From the NCBI RefSeq assembly GCF_900176075.1, contig NZ_FWWV01000002.1, positions 238,369 through 302,368 of the forward strand: DNA of 64,000 bases. The letters run 5' to 3'. Below the pieces are notes generated by a model. That model was not told the DNA's origin. It saw nothing but the letters and a program-made list of their open reading frames with translations, and searched no databases. Origin of the DNA: Pasteurella testudinis DSM 23072 (lineage in GTDB: Bacteria; Pseudomonadota; Gammaproteobacteria; Enterobacterales; Pasteurellaceae). The position numbers and the translations under genes were made by a program. Numbering within the stretch: position 1 is the stretch's first letter; each line of letters starts with the position of its first letter. Shown here one piece after another: positions 42,349 through 50,987 of the stretch.

Positions 42349-44778
42349 TTACACTTTTTCTATCTGTACCAAATTCGAATGCTGCGGATTTCCCTTCGCC
42401 AACGGCGACGGGCGCTGGGTGGTGAGGACGTTGATACTGCCGTTATGGTCTATTTTATCCCCCCACATATTTGCCCTGTGCCAAGCACCTTGTCCCATAC
42501 CCAGTACGCCGGGCATAATTCTTGGGGTGACTTTCGCTTCAATGCGGGTTTCTCCGATTTCATTGAAAATACGCACCAAATCTCCGCTTTGAATATTGCG
42601 CGATTTGGCATCAAGCGGATTAATCCATACTTCTTGCGGACAAGCGCTTTCCAACACATCAATATTGCCATAGCTGGAATGGGTGCGTGATTTATAGTGG
42701 AAGCCGACAAGTTGCAATGGAAACTGTCCGGTTTTCGCCTCTTCGTGGCTATAAAAACCGGAATGGTAAATCGGCAAAGGATGAATCACCTCATCTGCTT
42801 TCAGCTCCCACGTCGCAGCAATTTCGGCCAGTCTGGAGGAGTAAATTTCGATTTTTCCAGAAGGGGTTGCCAACGGATTCGCCTCTGGGTCATCTCTGAA
42901 AGCCTTATAGGCAATCAGATGGCCTTTCGGATCTTTTTTCTTGAAGATTCCCATTTTCTTCAATTCGTCATAGCTAGGTAAATCGGCGTCCATAATGCGC
43001 ATTTCACGATACAAATGCTGTAGCCACTGCTCCTGAGTACGCCCTTCGGAGAATTGATGATAAACATCATCTCCAAGGCGCTTGGCAATATCACACAGAA
43101 TTTGATAAATCGGTCGCCGCTCAAATTTTGCACTGGTCGCCGGTTGCCCGAAAATCAGATAGCCCATATTGCCGGCATAATCATTCGGTATAATATCTTC
43201 CTGCTCGGTGGTCATTAAATCAGGCAATAAAATATCCGCATATTTAGCCGACGCGGTCATAAAATTTTCAATGACGACAATCATTTCACACTTGCTTTCG
43301 TCCTGTAAAACTTCATGGGTTTTATTAATATCGGAATGCTGATTGATAATGGTATTGCCGGCATAATTCCACAGGAATTTAATCGGCACGTCCAATTTGT
43401 CTTTTCCCTGAATCCCATCTTTTAATGCCGTCATTTCGGCGCCGCGCTCAATTGCGTCCGTCCACATAAATACCGGGATTTTGGTTTGCACCGGATTAGT
43501 CAAAACAGGGAAGCGTTTTATGGTGATCGTGTATGTACTTTCTCTGGCGCCGGAGTTGCCGCCGCTGATGCCGACATTGCCGGTCAGAATAGGCAACATT
43601 GCAATTGCCCGCGCGGTCAGCTCGCCGTTTGATTGCCGTTGCGGCCCCCAGCCTTGACTGATATAGCAAGGTTTGGTGCTGCCGATTTCGCGCGCCAGTT
43701 TGATGATTTTGTCTGCCGGAATACCGGTAATTTGTGCCGCCCAGTCCGGCGTTTTGGCAATGCCGTCATCGCCTTGCCCTAAAATATACGCCTTATAGTG
43801 ACCGTTTGCCGGTGCATCGGCAGGCAGTGTTTTTTCATCATAGCCGATACAGTATTTATCTAAAAAATCTTGATCAATCAGATTTTCAGTAATCAATACA
43901 TAAGCTATCGCCGAAACTAAAGCAGCATCGGTGCCGGGGCGAATCGGAATCCATTCGTCCTCCCGTCCGCCTGCCGTATCGGTGTAGCGCGGATCAATCA
44001 CGATTAACTTGGCATTGGAGCGTTCTCTTGCCTGCTCCAAATAGTAAGTGATTCCAGCGCCGCTCATACGGGTTTCCGCCGGATTATTGCCGAAATAAAC
44101 GACTAATTTCGAATTCACGATATCCGAAGTGCTGTTGCCGACATTGGAGCCGTAAGTAAACGGCATTGCCCGGGCTATCTGTGCCGTGCTGTAAGTGCCG
44201 TATTGGTTCAGAAAACCGCCGTAGCAGTTCATTAGGCGCGCCATTGCCGATGCGTAAGCGGAAGAACGGGTGATATTGCCGCCGACAATACCGGAGCAAT
44301 AATTGAGATAAACCGCCTCATTGCCATACTCTTTGACAATCCGTTTTAAGTTGTCGGCAATCGTATCCAATGCTTCGTCCCAGCTGATCCGTTTGAATTT
44401 CCCTTCTCCGCGCTTACCTACCCTTTTCATCGGGTAATTTAATCTGTCAGGGTGATTCATTCGCCGGCGGATTGAGCGCCCCCGCAAACAGGCTCGCACC
44501 TGATGGTCACCATATTCGTCATTGCCGGTATTATCCGTTTCCACCCAAAGAGCCTCGTCCTGCTTTACATGCATGCGCAATGCGCAGCGGCTGCCGCAAT
44601 TAACCGAACACATGCTCCACACAATCTTCTCGTCTTGGGGGACTGAAACACCATTCTCTCCGGCTTTCGCGGAAAAGGGCAGCGTCACCCCCGCCGCAAT
44701 ACCGGCTAAGCCCGCCTTTTTTAATAACGCTCTTCTGCCGATATCGCAAGTCGGGATAGCTTCAAATATACTCTCCAT
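42349..44778 (-). CDS. dmsA: DMSO reductase catalytic subunit DmsA, copy 2 (paralogue)
   Basis: This protein is a second 809-residue DmsA-type enzyme, closely related over its whole length to copy 1. Twin-arginine leader DIGRRALLKKAGLAGIAAG; cysteines in CSVNCGSRCALRMHV; probable Mo-ligand serine in QYGTYSTAQI. Some stretches are almost identical in DNA to copy 1 (for example 43670-43766 against 41066-41162), while others, such as the leader, differ clearly. No dmsB or dmsC of its own follows, so it must share them or work differently. It is divergent from dmsD. Differences in substrate between the two copies are possible but not visible. Confidence 0.92.
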   Translation of the reverse strand: MESIFEAIPTCDIGRRALLKKAGLAGIAAGVTLPFSAKAGENGVSVPQDEKIVWSMCSVNCGSRCALRMHVKQDEALWVETDNTGNDEYGDHQVRACLRGRSIRRRMNHPDRLNYPMKRVGKRGEGKFKRISWDEALDTIADNLKRIVKEYGNEAVYLNYCSGIVGGNITRSSAYASAMARLMNCYGGFLNQYGTYSTAQIARAMPFTYGSNVGNSTSDIVNSKLVVYFGNNPAETRMSGAGITYYLEQARERSNAKLIVIDPRYTDTAGGREDEWIPIRPGTDAALVSAIAYVLITENLIDQDFLDKYCIGYDEKTLPADAPANGHYKAYILGQGDDGIAKTPDWAAQITGIPADKIIKLAREIGSTKPCYISQGWGPQRQSNGELTARAIAMLPILTGNVGISGGNSGARESTYTITIKRFPVLTNPVQTKIPVFMWTDAIERGAEMTALKDGIQGKDKLDVPIKFLWNYAGNTIINQHSDINKTHEVLQDESKCEMIVVIENFMTASAKYADILLPDLMTTEQEDIIPNDYAGNMGYLIFGQPATSAKFERRPIYQILCDIAKRLGDDVYHQFSEGRTQEQWLQHLYREMRIMDADLPSYDELKKMGIFKKKDPKGHLIAYKAFRDDPEANPLATPSGKIEIYSSRLAEIAATWELKADEVIHPLPIYHSGFYSHEEAKTGQFPLQLVGFHYKSRTHSSYGNIDVLESACPQEVWINPLDAKSRNIQSGDLVRIFNEIGETRIEAKVTPRIMPGVLGMGQGAWHRANMWGDKIDHNGSINVLTTQRPSPLAKGNPQHSNLVQIEKV

Positions 44779-44836
44779 TAAATATTCCTCCGAATGATCG
44801 CACTGTTTTTATTAGAGCAAAAAACCAGCTAAACAT

Positions 44837-44850
44837 TATGATTCATATCA
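44837..44850. promoter_or_regulatory. FNR-type site 1 before dmsA copy 2
   Basis: ATGAT-TCAT-ATCAA, one mismatch to FNR consensus, 59 bases before the start; same place as in copy 1. Confidence 0.65.
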
Positions 44851-44887
44851 ATCGGAGTAAGTAAAAAACCGAATTCCCTACCTAAAA

Positions 44888-44901
44888 TTGATTAGCGTCA
44901 A
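44888..44901. promoter_or_regulatory. FNR-type site 2 before dmsA copy 2
   Basis: TTGAT-TAGC-GTCAA, one mismatch to FNR consensus, 110 bases before the start. It could also serve the divergent dmsD. Confidence 0.65.
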
Positions 44902-44906
44902 ACCAG

Positions 44907-44925
44907 AATAATGAGAATGATTTTA
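44907..44925. promoter_or_regulatory. Fur-box-like sequence before dmsA copy 2
   Basis: AATAATGAGAATGATTTTA, 14 of 19 matches to the Fur consensus by eye; counterpart of 42312-42330. Confidence 0.45.
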
Positions 44926-45029
44926 ATTTATTGAAAAATCAGCTTTTTCTTTGCTTTTGCGGTCTGGTTTGACCTAGAGCAACCGCACTTTGGCAAATTG
45001 TGTTAGAGTGAAGTTCCAATTCACTTAAC

Positions 45030-45659
45030 ATGATAAGCACGATGGATTCGATACAAACTTCTATCTCCCAATTCGGCCGTATTTTAGGCTCGTTGTTTTA
45101 TACCGCACCGGAACAGGCGCAAAACCGGCCGCTGCTGGAACTGTTTCGGCAGGACGAATGGCAGGCCGGTTGCGATTTTTTGACAGCGGCACAACGCGAA
45201 CAGATTCAGCATTGCCTGACACAAGGCATCGCGCAGGGACAGGCACAGTTAAGCGAAGATTTTCAAGCGCTGTTTATCGGGCCGAACGCCTTGCCGGCGC
45301 CGCCGTGGGGATCGGTTTATCTGGATAAAGAAGCGGTGATTTTCGGCAGTTCGTTGTTGGAACTACGCGATTTTATGCAGCGGCACGGCATCAGCCTGAG
45401 CTTGGCGCAAAACGAACCGGAAGATCATTTCGGTTTGATGTTGATGATGGCGGCGTGGCTGGCGGAAAACCAACCGCAGCAGTTGGGCGAATTTTTACAG
45501 CAACACCTGCTTCCTTGGTCGGGACGCTTTTTAGAACTGCTGACCGCCGAACAGCACCGCACTTTTTACTGCGGTTTGGGGTTGCTCAGCCAAGCCCTGT
45601 TGGCGGACTGGCAACAACGGCTGCGACTTGACGTACCGAAAGTGCGGTTATATCGTTAA
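45030..45659 (+). CDS. dmsD: TorD/DmsD-family maturation chaperone
   Basis: This 209-residue cytoplasmic chaperone binds the twin-arginine leader of DmsA until the molybdenum cofactor is in place. The all-helical fold shows the family signatures PPWGSVYLDKEAVIFG (91-106) and NEPEDHFGLMLMMAAWLAE (128-146). A second ATG five codons in (MDSIQTS) is an alternative start. It is divergent from dmsA copy 2 and shares its control region. napF follows after 16 bases. Confidence 0.92.
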   Translation: MISTMDSIQTSISQFGRILGSLFYTAPEQAQNRPLLELFRQDEWQAGCDFLTAAQREQIQHCLTQGIAQGQAQLSEDFQALFIGPNALPAPPWGSVYLDKEAVIFGSSLLELRDFMQRHGISLSLAQNEPEDHFGLMLMMAAWLAENQPQQLGEFLQQHLLPWSGRFLELLTAEQHRTFYCGLGLLSQALLADWQQRLRLDVPKVRLYR

Positions 45660-45675
45660 TCGGGGCATAACCACC

Positions 45676-46251
45676 ATGAGTAGCAAAACGAGCGGCAAAA
45701 ACGAACGTTACTACCACGCGTTTATGCAACACAACCACATCTCGCGGCGTGGTCTGTTGCGCGGGGTTTTTAATGCCGGTCAAAAAGCGCAGCAGCAAAT
45801 CGAGACTGAAATCTACCAACGCCAAGCGCCCCGTCCGCCGCAAGCCGTTGCCGAACCGCTGTTTTTAAAGCACTGCAACGGCTGCGGCGATTGTGTGTCC
45901 GCCTGTCCATACGGTTTAATCAGCATTCAGGCGCAAAAAGCGGTGCTGGAAATTGATTTTTGCAGCTGCGATTTATGCGGCAAGTGCACCGACGCCTGCC
46001 AAACCGGCGCCTTAACGCCGCAAGTGCGCGCCGATAGCGAACTGCGACCGCACTTTGGCCATCTTTGCCTGCGTCAAAAGGGAAGAAGCTGCTCGCTGTG
46101 CGAAACCGGCTGCCCAGTCAACGCCATTACTTTCGACAGTAGCCACCGAAAAATGCAAGTCGATCCGCAGCGCTGCAACGGCTGCGGCGAATGCAAAATC
46201 CGTTGTCCTTCCCATTATATCGAGCTGAAGCTGCATACCCGTGCCGGTTGA
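45676..46251 (+). CDS. napF: NapF-like ferredoxin
   Basis: This protein of 191 residues is an iron-sulfur protein of the NapF family, taken to help load clusters into, or pass electrons to, periplasmic molybdenum enzymes from the cytoplasm. Four cysteine groups are seen: CNGCGDCVSACP, CDLCGKCTDACQ, CSLCETGCP and CNGCGECKIRCP. The N-terminus has SRRGLLRGVF, like a twin-arginine motif, as usual in NapF. The ATG at 45676 with a GGGG site is preferred. No nap genes are near; here it is paired with dmsD, an arrangement I recall from H. influenzae. Confidence 0.85.
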   Translation: MSSKTSGKNERYYHAFMQHNHISRRGLLRGVFNAGQKAQQQIETEIYQRQAPRPPQAVAEPLFLKHCNGCGDCVSACPYGLISIQAQKAVLEIDFCSCDLCGKCTDACQTGALTPQVRADSELRPHFGHLCLRQKGRSCSLCETGCPVNAITFDSSHRKMQVDPQRCNGCGECKIRCPSHYIELKLHTRAG

Positions 46252-46269
46252 ACCGCACTTTTCCGCGGC

Positions 46270-48363
46270 TCAACCCGCTTGCCCTTTGCGTCCTTGCTTG
46301 ACTGCCTGCAACAGTTGCAAAATCTGCGGATCGGCAAAAATATCGCTGATATTGCGGCTCAGGCGGCGGCGCCAATTTTTGTATTGGGTACTGGTGCCGG
46401 GGATATTGACCGGCTCGCTCATGCCGAGCCAATCTTCCGGCTGCAAGCCGAACAGGGCGCTGTTAACCGCCGCCACATAGCGTTGCAGATCGTGGTTGAA
46501 ACCCAGCGGGCAGGCGGAGTGCAAACTTTCGTCCACCCCGTCCGGAATCTCAATCTCCGCCTCGCGCAGCCGCTGTAAAATCTTGGCTTTGGCATTGACC
46601 CGATCCCGTTGCAATATGGCTAAAATGTTCGGATCGGGATAGACGTCATACTGCTGCCCCAACTCAAAATCGTGACCGCGCCAGTAACCGTTGACGGTCG
46701 GCAGATCGTGGGTGCTCAAGGTGGTCATCGCCTGATACGGATACTCCGCCAACGCACGGCTCTGCCCTTTTTGATCAAATTCAAAATAGAAAATTTTATA
46801 GGAAAAAATACCGGCGTTTTTCAGCTTGCTGATAATCGCTTTCGGCACCGTACCCAAATCTTCACCGATAATCATGCATTGTTGGCGTTGGCTTTCCAGC
46901 GCCAAAATCGCAATCAAATCGTCCACCGGATACGCCACATAAGCACCGTTTTTGGCGCTGTCACCGCACTTCACCCACCACAGGCGCAACAGGCACATGA
47001 TATGGTCAATGCGTAGCGCGCCGCAGCTTTGCATATTGGCACGGATCATCTCGATAAACGGGCGGTACGCCTGTTGTTGCAACACATGCGGATTCATCGG
47101 CGCCAAGCCCCAGTTTTGTCCCTGCGGCCCTAAAATATCCGGCGGTGCGCCGATCGAGGCAGTTAAACAGAACAGCGATTTATCCAGCCACGTTTCTGCG
47201 CCGTTCGGGGTCACGCCCACTGCCAAATCACGATACAAACCGATCGGCATCTTTTGTTGGCGGCAAAATTGATAGCAAGCCTCAAGCTGTTCGGCGGCGC
47301 ACCATTGCAGCCAAGCGTAAAACCGCACTTCGTCGCCGTGTTCGCGTTGGAAATCGGCGACTGCGCCGGCGTGATAATCCTGATACTCCGCCGCCCAACA
47401 ATCCCAACCCCATTGATCGGCAAAACGGGCGCTCAAATCGGCGTGCAACGCGTCAAAGGTGGCCTGCACCCGCAGACTTTCGCCGCCGGCTTGCAAAAAC
47501 CGTTCGAATTGCGCTTGGCGCGGCTGATCGCCGTCCGCCTGTTGAAACTGCGCGAACGCCAGTTTTAAGCCGTGCAATTTCAGCGCCAGCACTGCGCTGT
47601 AATCAATCCAATCGGCAGCACGCAACTGCGCCAGTTGCCGCTGTATTTCTAGCGATTGATACCATTGCTGCGCAACCGCACTTTGCTGAAATTCAGGCAG
47701 ACTCGCCACGTCGATATAGATAATATTCAACCATTTGCGTGACGACGGGCTGTAAGGGCTGGCACCTTCCGGATTCGCCGGAAACAGCGCATGAATCGGA
47801 TTCAAGCCGATAAAATCGCCGCCGTTTTGCTGAAACTCAGCTAAAAATTGCCGTAAATCGCCGAAGTCGCCGACGCCCCAGTTGCTTTCCGATTTCAGGG
47901 TGTAAAGCTGCACGCAGCTGCCCCACAACTTTTTTTCGGCTTGAATTTCAGGCAGTTGGTAGCATTGGCGCGGCGCAACGATAATCGTCGTCGCCGCAGC
48001 GTGCTGACCGCACTTTAAGGTTAATTGATGATAACCGAGCGGCAAATCACGCGGAAAATTAAGTACGTTATTTTTGATTTTGCCTTGAACGCACTCGCCG
48101 TTTTCCAATTGCAACCGCCATTCGCCGTGATAACGCCGTCCGGTATGCTGGTTTAAGCGCAAATACGCCGGACTGTTGTGGTAAAACACCTTTACCGGTG
48201 GCAGTAAACCCGACGCAAAATTTCGCGGCGTATTGCCGCCAAAACTGGCTAAAATCTGTTTTTTGACCGCACTTGGCGCATAGTTGCGCAAACCGCGCTC
48301 ATCAAAAAAATAGCGCTGAATGCCAGCATCGGCAAATTCCCGTTCTAATCGACTTTTTGTCAT
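46270..48363 (-). CDS. malQ: 4-alpha-glucanotransferase MalQ (amylomaltase)
   Basis: This protein of 697 residues (start at ATG 48363 with AGGACG site) moves glucan chains between maltodextrins and frees glucose in the cytoplasm. GH77 catalytic signatures: nucleophile in ALRIDHIMCLLRLWW, acid/base in MIIGEDLGTVP, and THDLPTVNGYWRG. E. coli MalQ has 694 residues. It follows malP by 31 bases, forming malPQ. It converges on napF with only 18 bases between. Confidence 0.95.
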   Translation of the reverse strand: MTKSRLEREFADAGIQRYFFDERGLRNYAPSAVKKQILASFGGNTPRNFASGLLPPVKVFYHNSPAYLRLNQHTGRRYHGEWRLQLENGECVQGKIKNNVLNFPRDLPLGYHQLTLKCGQHAAATTIIVAPRQCYQLPEIQAEKKLWGSCVQLYTLKSESNWGVGDFGDLRQFLAEFQQNGGDFIGLNPIHALFPANPEGASPYSPSSRKWLNIIYIDVASLPEFQQSAVAQQWYQSLEIQRQLAQLRAADWIDYSAVLALKLHGLKLAFAQFQQADGDQPRQAQFERFLQAGGESLRVQATFDALHADLSARFADQWGWDCWAAEYQDYHAGAVADFQREHGDEVRFYAWLQWCAAEQLEACYQFCRQQKMPIGLYRDLAVGVTPNGAETWLDKSLFCLTASIGAPPDILGPQGQNWGLAPMNPHVLQQQAYRPFIEMIRANMQSCGALRIDHIMCLLRLWWVKCGDSAKNGAYVAYPVDDLIAILALESQRQQCMIIGEDLGTVPKAIISKLKNAGIFSYKIFYFEFDQKGQSRALAEYPYQAMTTLSTHDLPTVNGYWRGHDFELGQQYDVYPDPNILAILQRDRVNAKAKILQRLREAEIEIPDGVDESLHSACPLGFNHDLQRYVAAVNSALFGLQPEDWLGMSEPVNIPGTSTQYKNWRRRLSRNISDIFADPQILQLLQAVKQGRKGQAG

Positions 48364-48394
48364 GCTACACGTCCTATTTTTTCTGCTAAATTCG

Positions 48395-50791
48395 TTACTG
48401 CCAAATCCGTTTCTGATAGTCACGAATCGAGCGATCGGAACTGAACGCGCCCAAACGGGCGGTATTCAAAATCGCACTGCTCAACCAGCTTTCTTGATCC
48501 AAATAACGCAAACCGACCGCCTGCTGCGCCGCAACGTAGCTGTCGAAATCGGCAAATACCAAGAACGGATCGCGCGCTAACAAACTGTTTAACATTAACT
48601 CGAACATCGCTTTATCGCCGCCGCACACTTTGCCTTTGCGCAGGAAATCAACCGCACTTTTCAGCGCTTTATTGCGTTTGTAGTAACTTTTCGGATTGTA
48701 ACCGCCTTGCAGCAAGGCGCGCACGCTCTCCACCGTATGCCCGAAAATAAAGATATTCTCCGCGCCGACCATCTCGGCAATCTCCACATTGGCGCCGTCC
48801 AGCGTGCCCAAGGTCAATGCGCCGTTGAGCGCAAGTTTCATATTGCCGGTGCCGGACGCCTCTTTGCCCGCCATCGAAATCTGCTCGGAAATATCCGCCG
48901 CCGGAATGATTTTTTCCGCCAGACTGACACGGTAATCCGGCAAAAACGCCACTTGCAGCTTATCTTTCACGCTTTTGTCGTTGTTGATCACCTGCGCCAC
49001 GTTGTTGATGGCGTGGATAATATTTTTCGCCAAATAGTAACCCGGCGCCGCTTTGCCTGCGAACACGAACAGCCGCGGGGTGTAGTCCATATTCGGGTTG
49101 TCTTTCAACTGCTGATAGCTGTGAATGATGTTTAACAGATTCAGGTGCTGGCGTTTGTATTCATGAAAACGTTTGATTTGAACATCAAAAATCGCCTCGC
49201 AGTTAACCCGCAAACCCAAGCTGCGCTCGATCTCTTCCGCCAAAACCTGCTTGTTGCCCTGTTTGATTCGGCGGTACTCTTCACGGAAACCGCTGTCGTT
49301 GACCTGTTTTTCCACGCCGCCAATCAAAGCCAGATCCCGTGTCCAGTCACCGTCTAAAGTGCGGTCTAACAGATTCGCCAGATTCGGGTTGGCTAAACGA
49401 ATCCAGCGGCGCGGCGTGATGCCGTTGGTGACGTTGCGGAATTTGTTCGGGAACAGTTGGTGATATTCGGGGAACAGATCGCTGACGATTAAATTGGAAT
49501 GGATTTGCGCCACGCCGTTAACCGCAAAACAGGCGACTACGCACAAATTCGCCATTCTGACGCGGTAATCGTACAAAATCGCCACTTTCTGCCAGATTTC
49601 GGCATCTTCGCCGAATTGTTCAATCACCTGCTGTTGGAAAATACCGTTGATTTTATCCACGATTTGGAAATGGCGCGGCAACAGGCGTTTAAACAGGCGC
49701 TGATCCCACTGCTCCAACGCTTCCGGCAGCAAAGTATGGTTGGTGTAGGCAAAAGTGCGGTTGCAAATGTCCCACGCCTCGTCCCACGCCACGTTATATT
49801 TGTCCAGCAACAGGCGCAGCAACTCCGGAATCGCCAATGTCGGGTGGGTGTCGTTCAACTGAATCAGCTGTTTTTGCGGCAGCTGTTGCAGGTTGTAGCC
49901 GTCGCTGAAATGACGATCCAGAATATCCGCCACCGAACAGGCGCAATGGAAATATTGCTGCATTAAGCGTAGTTTTTGTCCGTTTTGATGGTTATCGTTC
50001 GGATACAACACTTTGGTTAAGCTGGCGGCATCGACCACCTGTTTTTCCGATTTCAGGTATTTTCCGTCGTTAAACAGCGCCAAATCAAACACTTGCTCGT
50101 TATCCGCCTGCCACAAGCGCAGCGGTTGCACCACACCGTTTTTGTAACCGAACACCGGCAAATCATAGGCTTTGCCCTCAATCAACAGCGCCGGTGTCCA
50201 CTGGTATTTATCGCCGTCCAGTTTTTTACTTTTGCCGCCGAAGCCGATTTGACGGGTTCTGCCGCTGCTGTAAGCCTGCCACGGATATTGATTGCGCGAC
50301 CACGCATCGCCGCTTTCGACTTGGCGACCGTCGGCAAACGACTGTTTAAACAAGCCGTATTGGTAATGCAAGCCGTAGCCGGTTGCCGGTTGCCCGATCG
50401 CCGCCATCGAATCCAGATAACACGCCGCCAAACGCCCCAAACCGCCGTTGCCCAATGCCGGATCGCGCTCCTCTTCCAACAGATCGCTCAGCTCGATTTG
50501 GTATTGTTGCAGGTATGACCGCACTTGCTCATACCAGCCCAGATTCAGCAGGTTATTGCCGCTCAGCCGCCCGATTAAAAACTCCATCGACAGATAATTG
50601 ACATGGCGCAGCCCGGACACCGGCGGTTTGCTGTCGGCATAGGATAAATCCAGCACCGCCTGCGATACCGCTTGGTACCACTGTTGCAGGGTGAGTTGCT
50701 GCGGATTTTCAACGTTTAAATAACGACATTGTTTTTTAATCGCCGAATCAAATTGTTGACTGTCGAACGGAAGGGTTTGTGTCGCTGACAT
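48395..50791 (-). CDS. malP: Maltodextrin phosphorylase MalP
   Basis: This 798-residue PLP enzyme removes glucose units from maltodextrins as glucose-1-phosphate. The PLP lysine lies in [23 protein letters not shown] near residue 640. The glucan site blocks [21 protein letters not shown] and [11 protein letters not shown] are present. The length (E. coli MalP 797) and the malQ/malT neighbours favour MalP over glycogen phosphorylase. The start has a GGAG site. MalT boxes lie in the gap shared with malT. Confidence 0.94.
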   Translation of the reverse strand: MSATQTLPFDSQQFDSAIKKQCRYLNVENPQQLTLQQWYQAVSQAVLDLSYADSKPPVSGLRHVNYLSMEFLIGRLSGNNLLNLGWYEQVRSYLQQYQIELSDLLEEERDPALGNGGLGRLAACYLDSMAAIGQPATGYGLHYQYGLFKQSFADGRQVESGDAWSRNQYPWQAYSSGRTRQIGFGGKSKKLDGDKYQWTPALLIEGKAYDLPVFGYKNGVVQPLRLWQADNEQVFDLALFNDGKYLKSEKQVVDAASLTKVLYPNDNHQNGQKLRLMQQYFHCACSVADILDRHFSDGYNLQQLPQKQLIQLNDTHPTLAIPELLRLLLDKYNVAWDEAWDICNRTFAYTNHTLLPEALEQWDQRLFKRLLPRHFQIVDKINGIFQQQVIEQFGEDAEIWQKVAILYDYRVRMANLCVVACFAVNGVAQIHSNLIVSDLFPEYHQLFPNKFRNVTNGITPRRWIRLANPNLANLLDRTLDGDWTRDLALIGGVEKQVNDSGFREEYRRIKQGNKQVLAEEIERSLGLRVNCEAIFDVQIKRFHEYKRQHLNLLNIIHSYQQLKDNPNMDYTPRLFVFAGKAAPGYYLAKNIIHAINNVAQVINNDKSVKDKLQVAFLPDYRVSLAEKIIPAADISEQISMAGKEASGTGNMKLALNGALTLGTLDGANVEIAEMVGAENIFIFGHTVESVRALLQGGYNPKSYYKRNKALKSAVDFLRKGKVCGGDKAMFELMLNSLLARDPFLVFADFDSYVAAQQAVGLRYLDQESWLSSAILNTARLGAFSSDRSIRDYQKRIWQ

Positions 50792-50867
50792 GAAATTGTC
50801 TCCTGATATTTGAATAAATAAATGTAACCGAATGATTTGCCACCATTATGCAATAACCCGATGATTT

Positions 50868-50902
50868 TTACTCCTCCTTGTTGCAATCTTTATGGGAGGA
50901 TA
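50868..50902. promoter_or_regulatory. MalT-box pair in the malP-malT intergenic region
   Basis: CTCCTCC (near 50870, read as GGAGGAG on the minus strand) and GGGAGGAT (near 50893) contain the GGAKGA core of MalT boxes. They fit activation of malPQ by MalT. Confidence 0.6.
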
Positions 50903-50987
50903 ATCGGGGCGTAAACGGTTAGCGCTTGTATGCCTCGCCAATAGCTCTTATCATTAGCCTATTCTTATCATATTTGCAGGAAAAATC

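Noticed and set aside
39757..44778. The two dmsA genes considered as an assembly duplication
   Set aside because: The copies differ at many positions over most of their length and have different leaders and promoters, so they are real paralogues.
45676..46251. napF taken as part of a nitrate reductase (nap) cluster
   Set aside because: No napDAGHBC genes are in the window; the gene is paired with dmsD instead.
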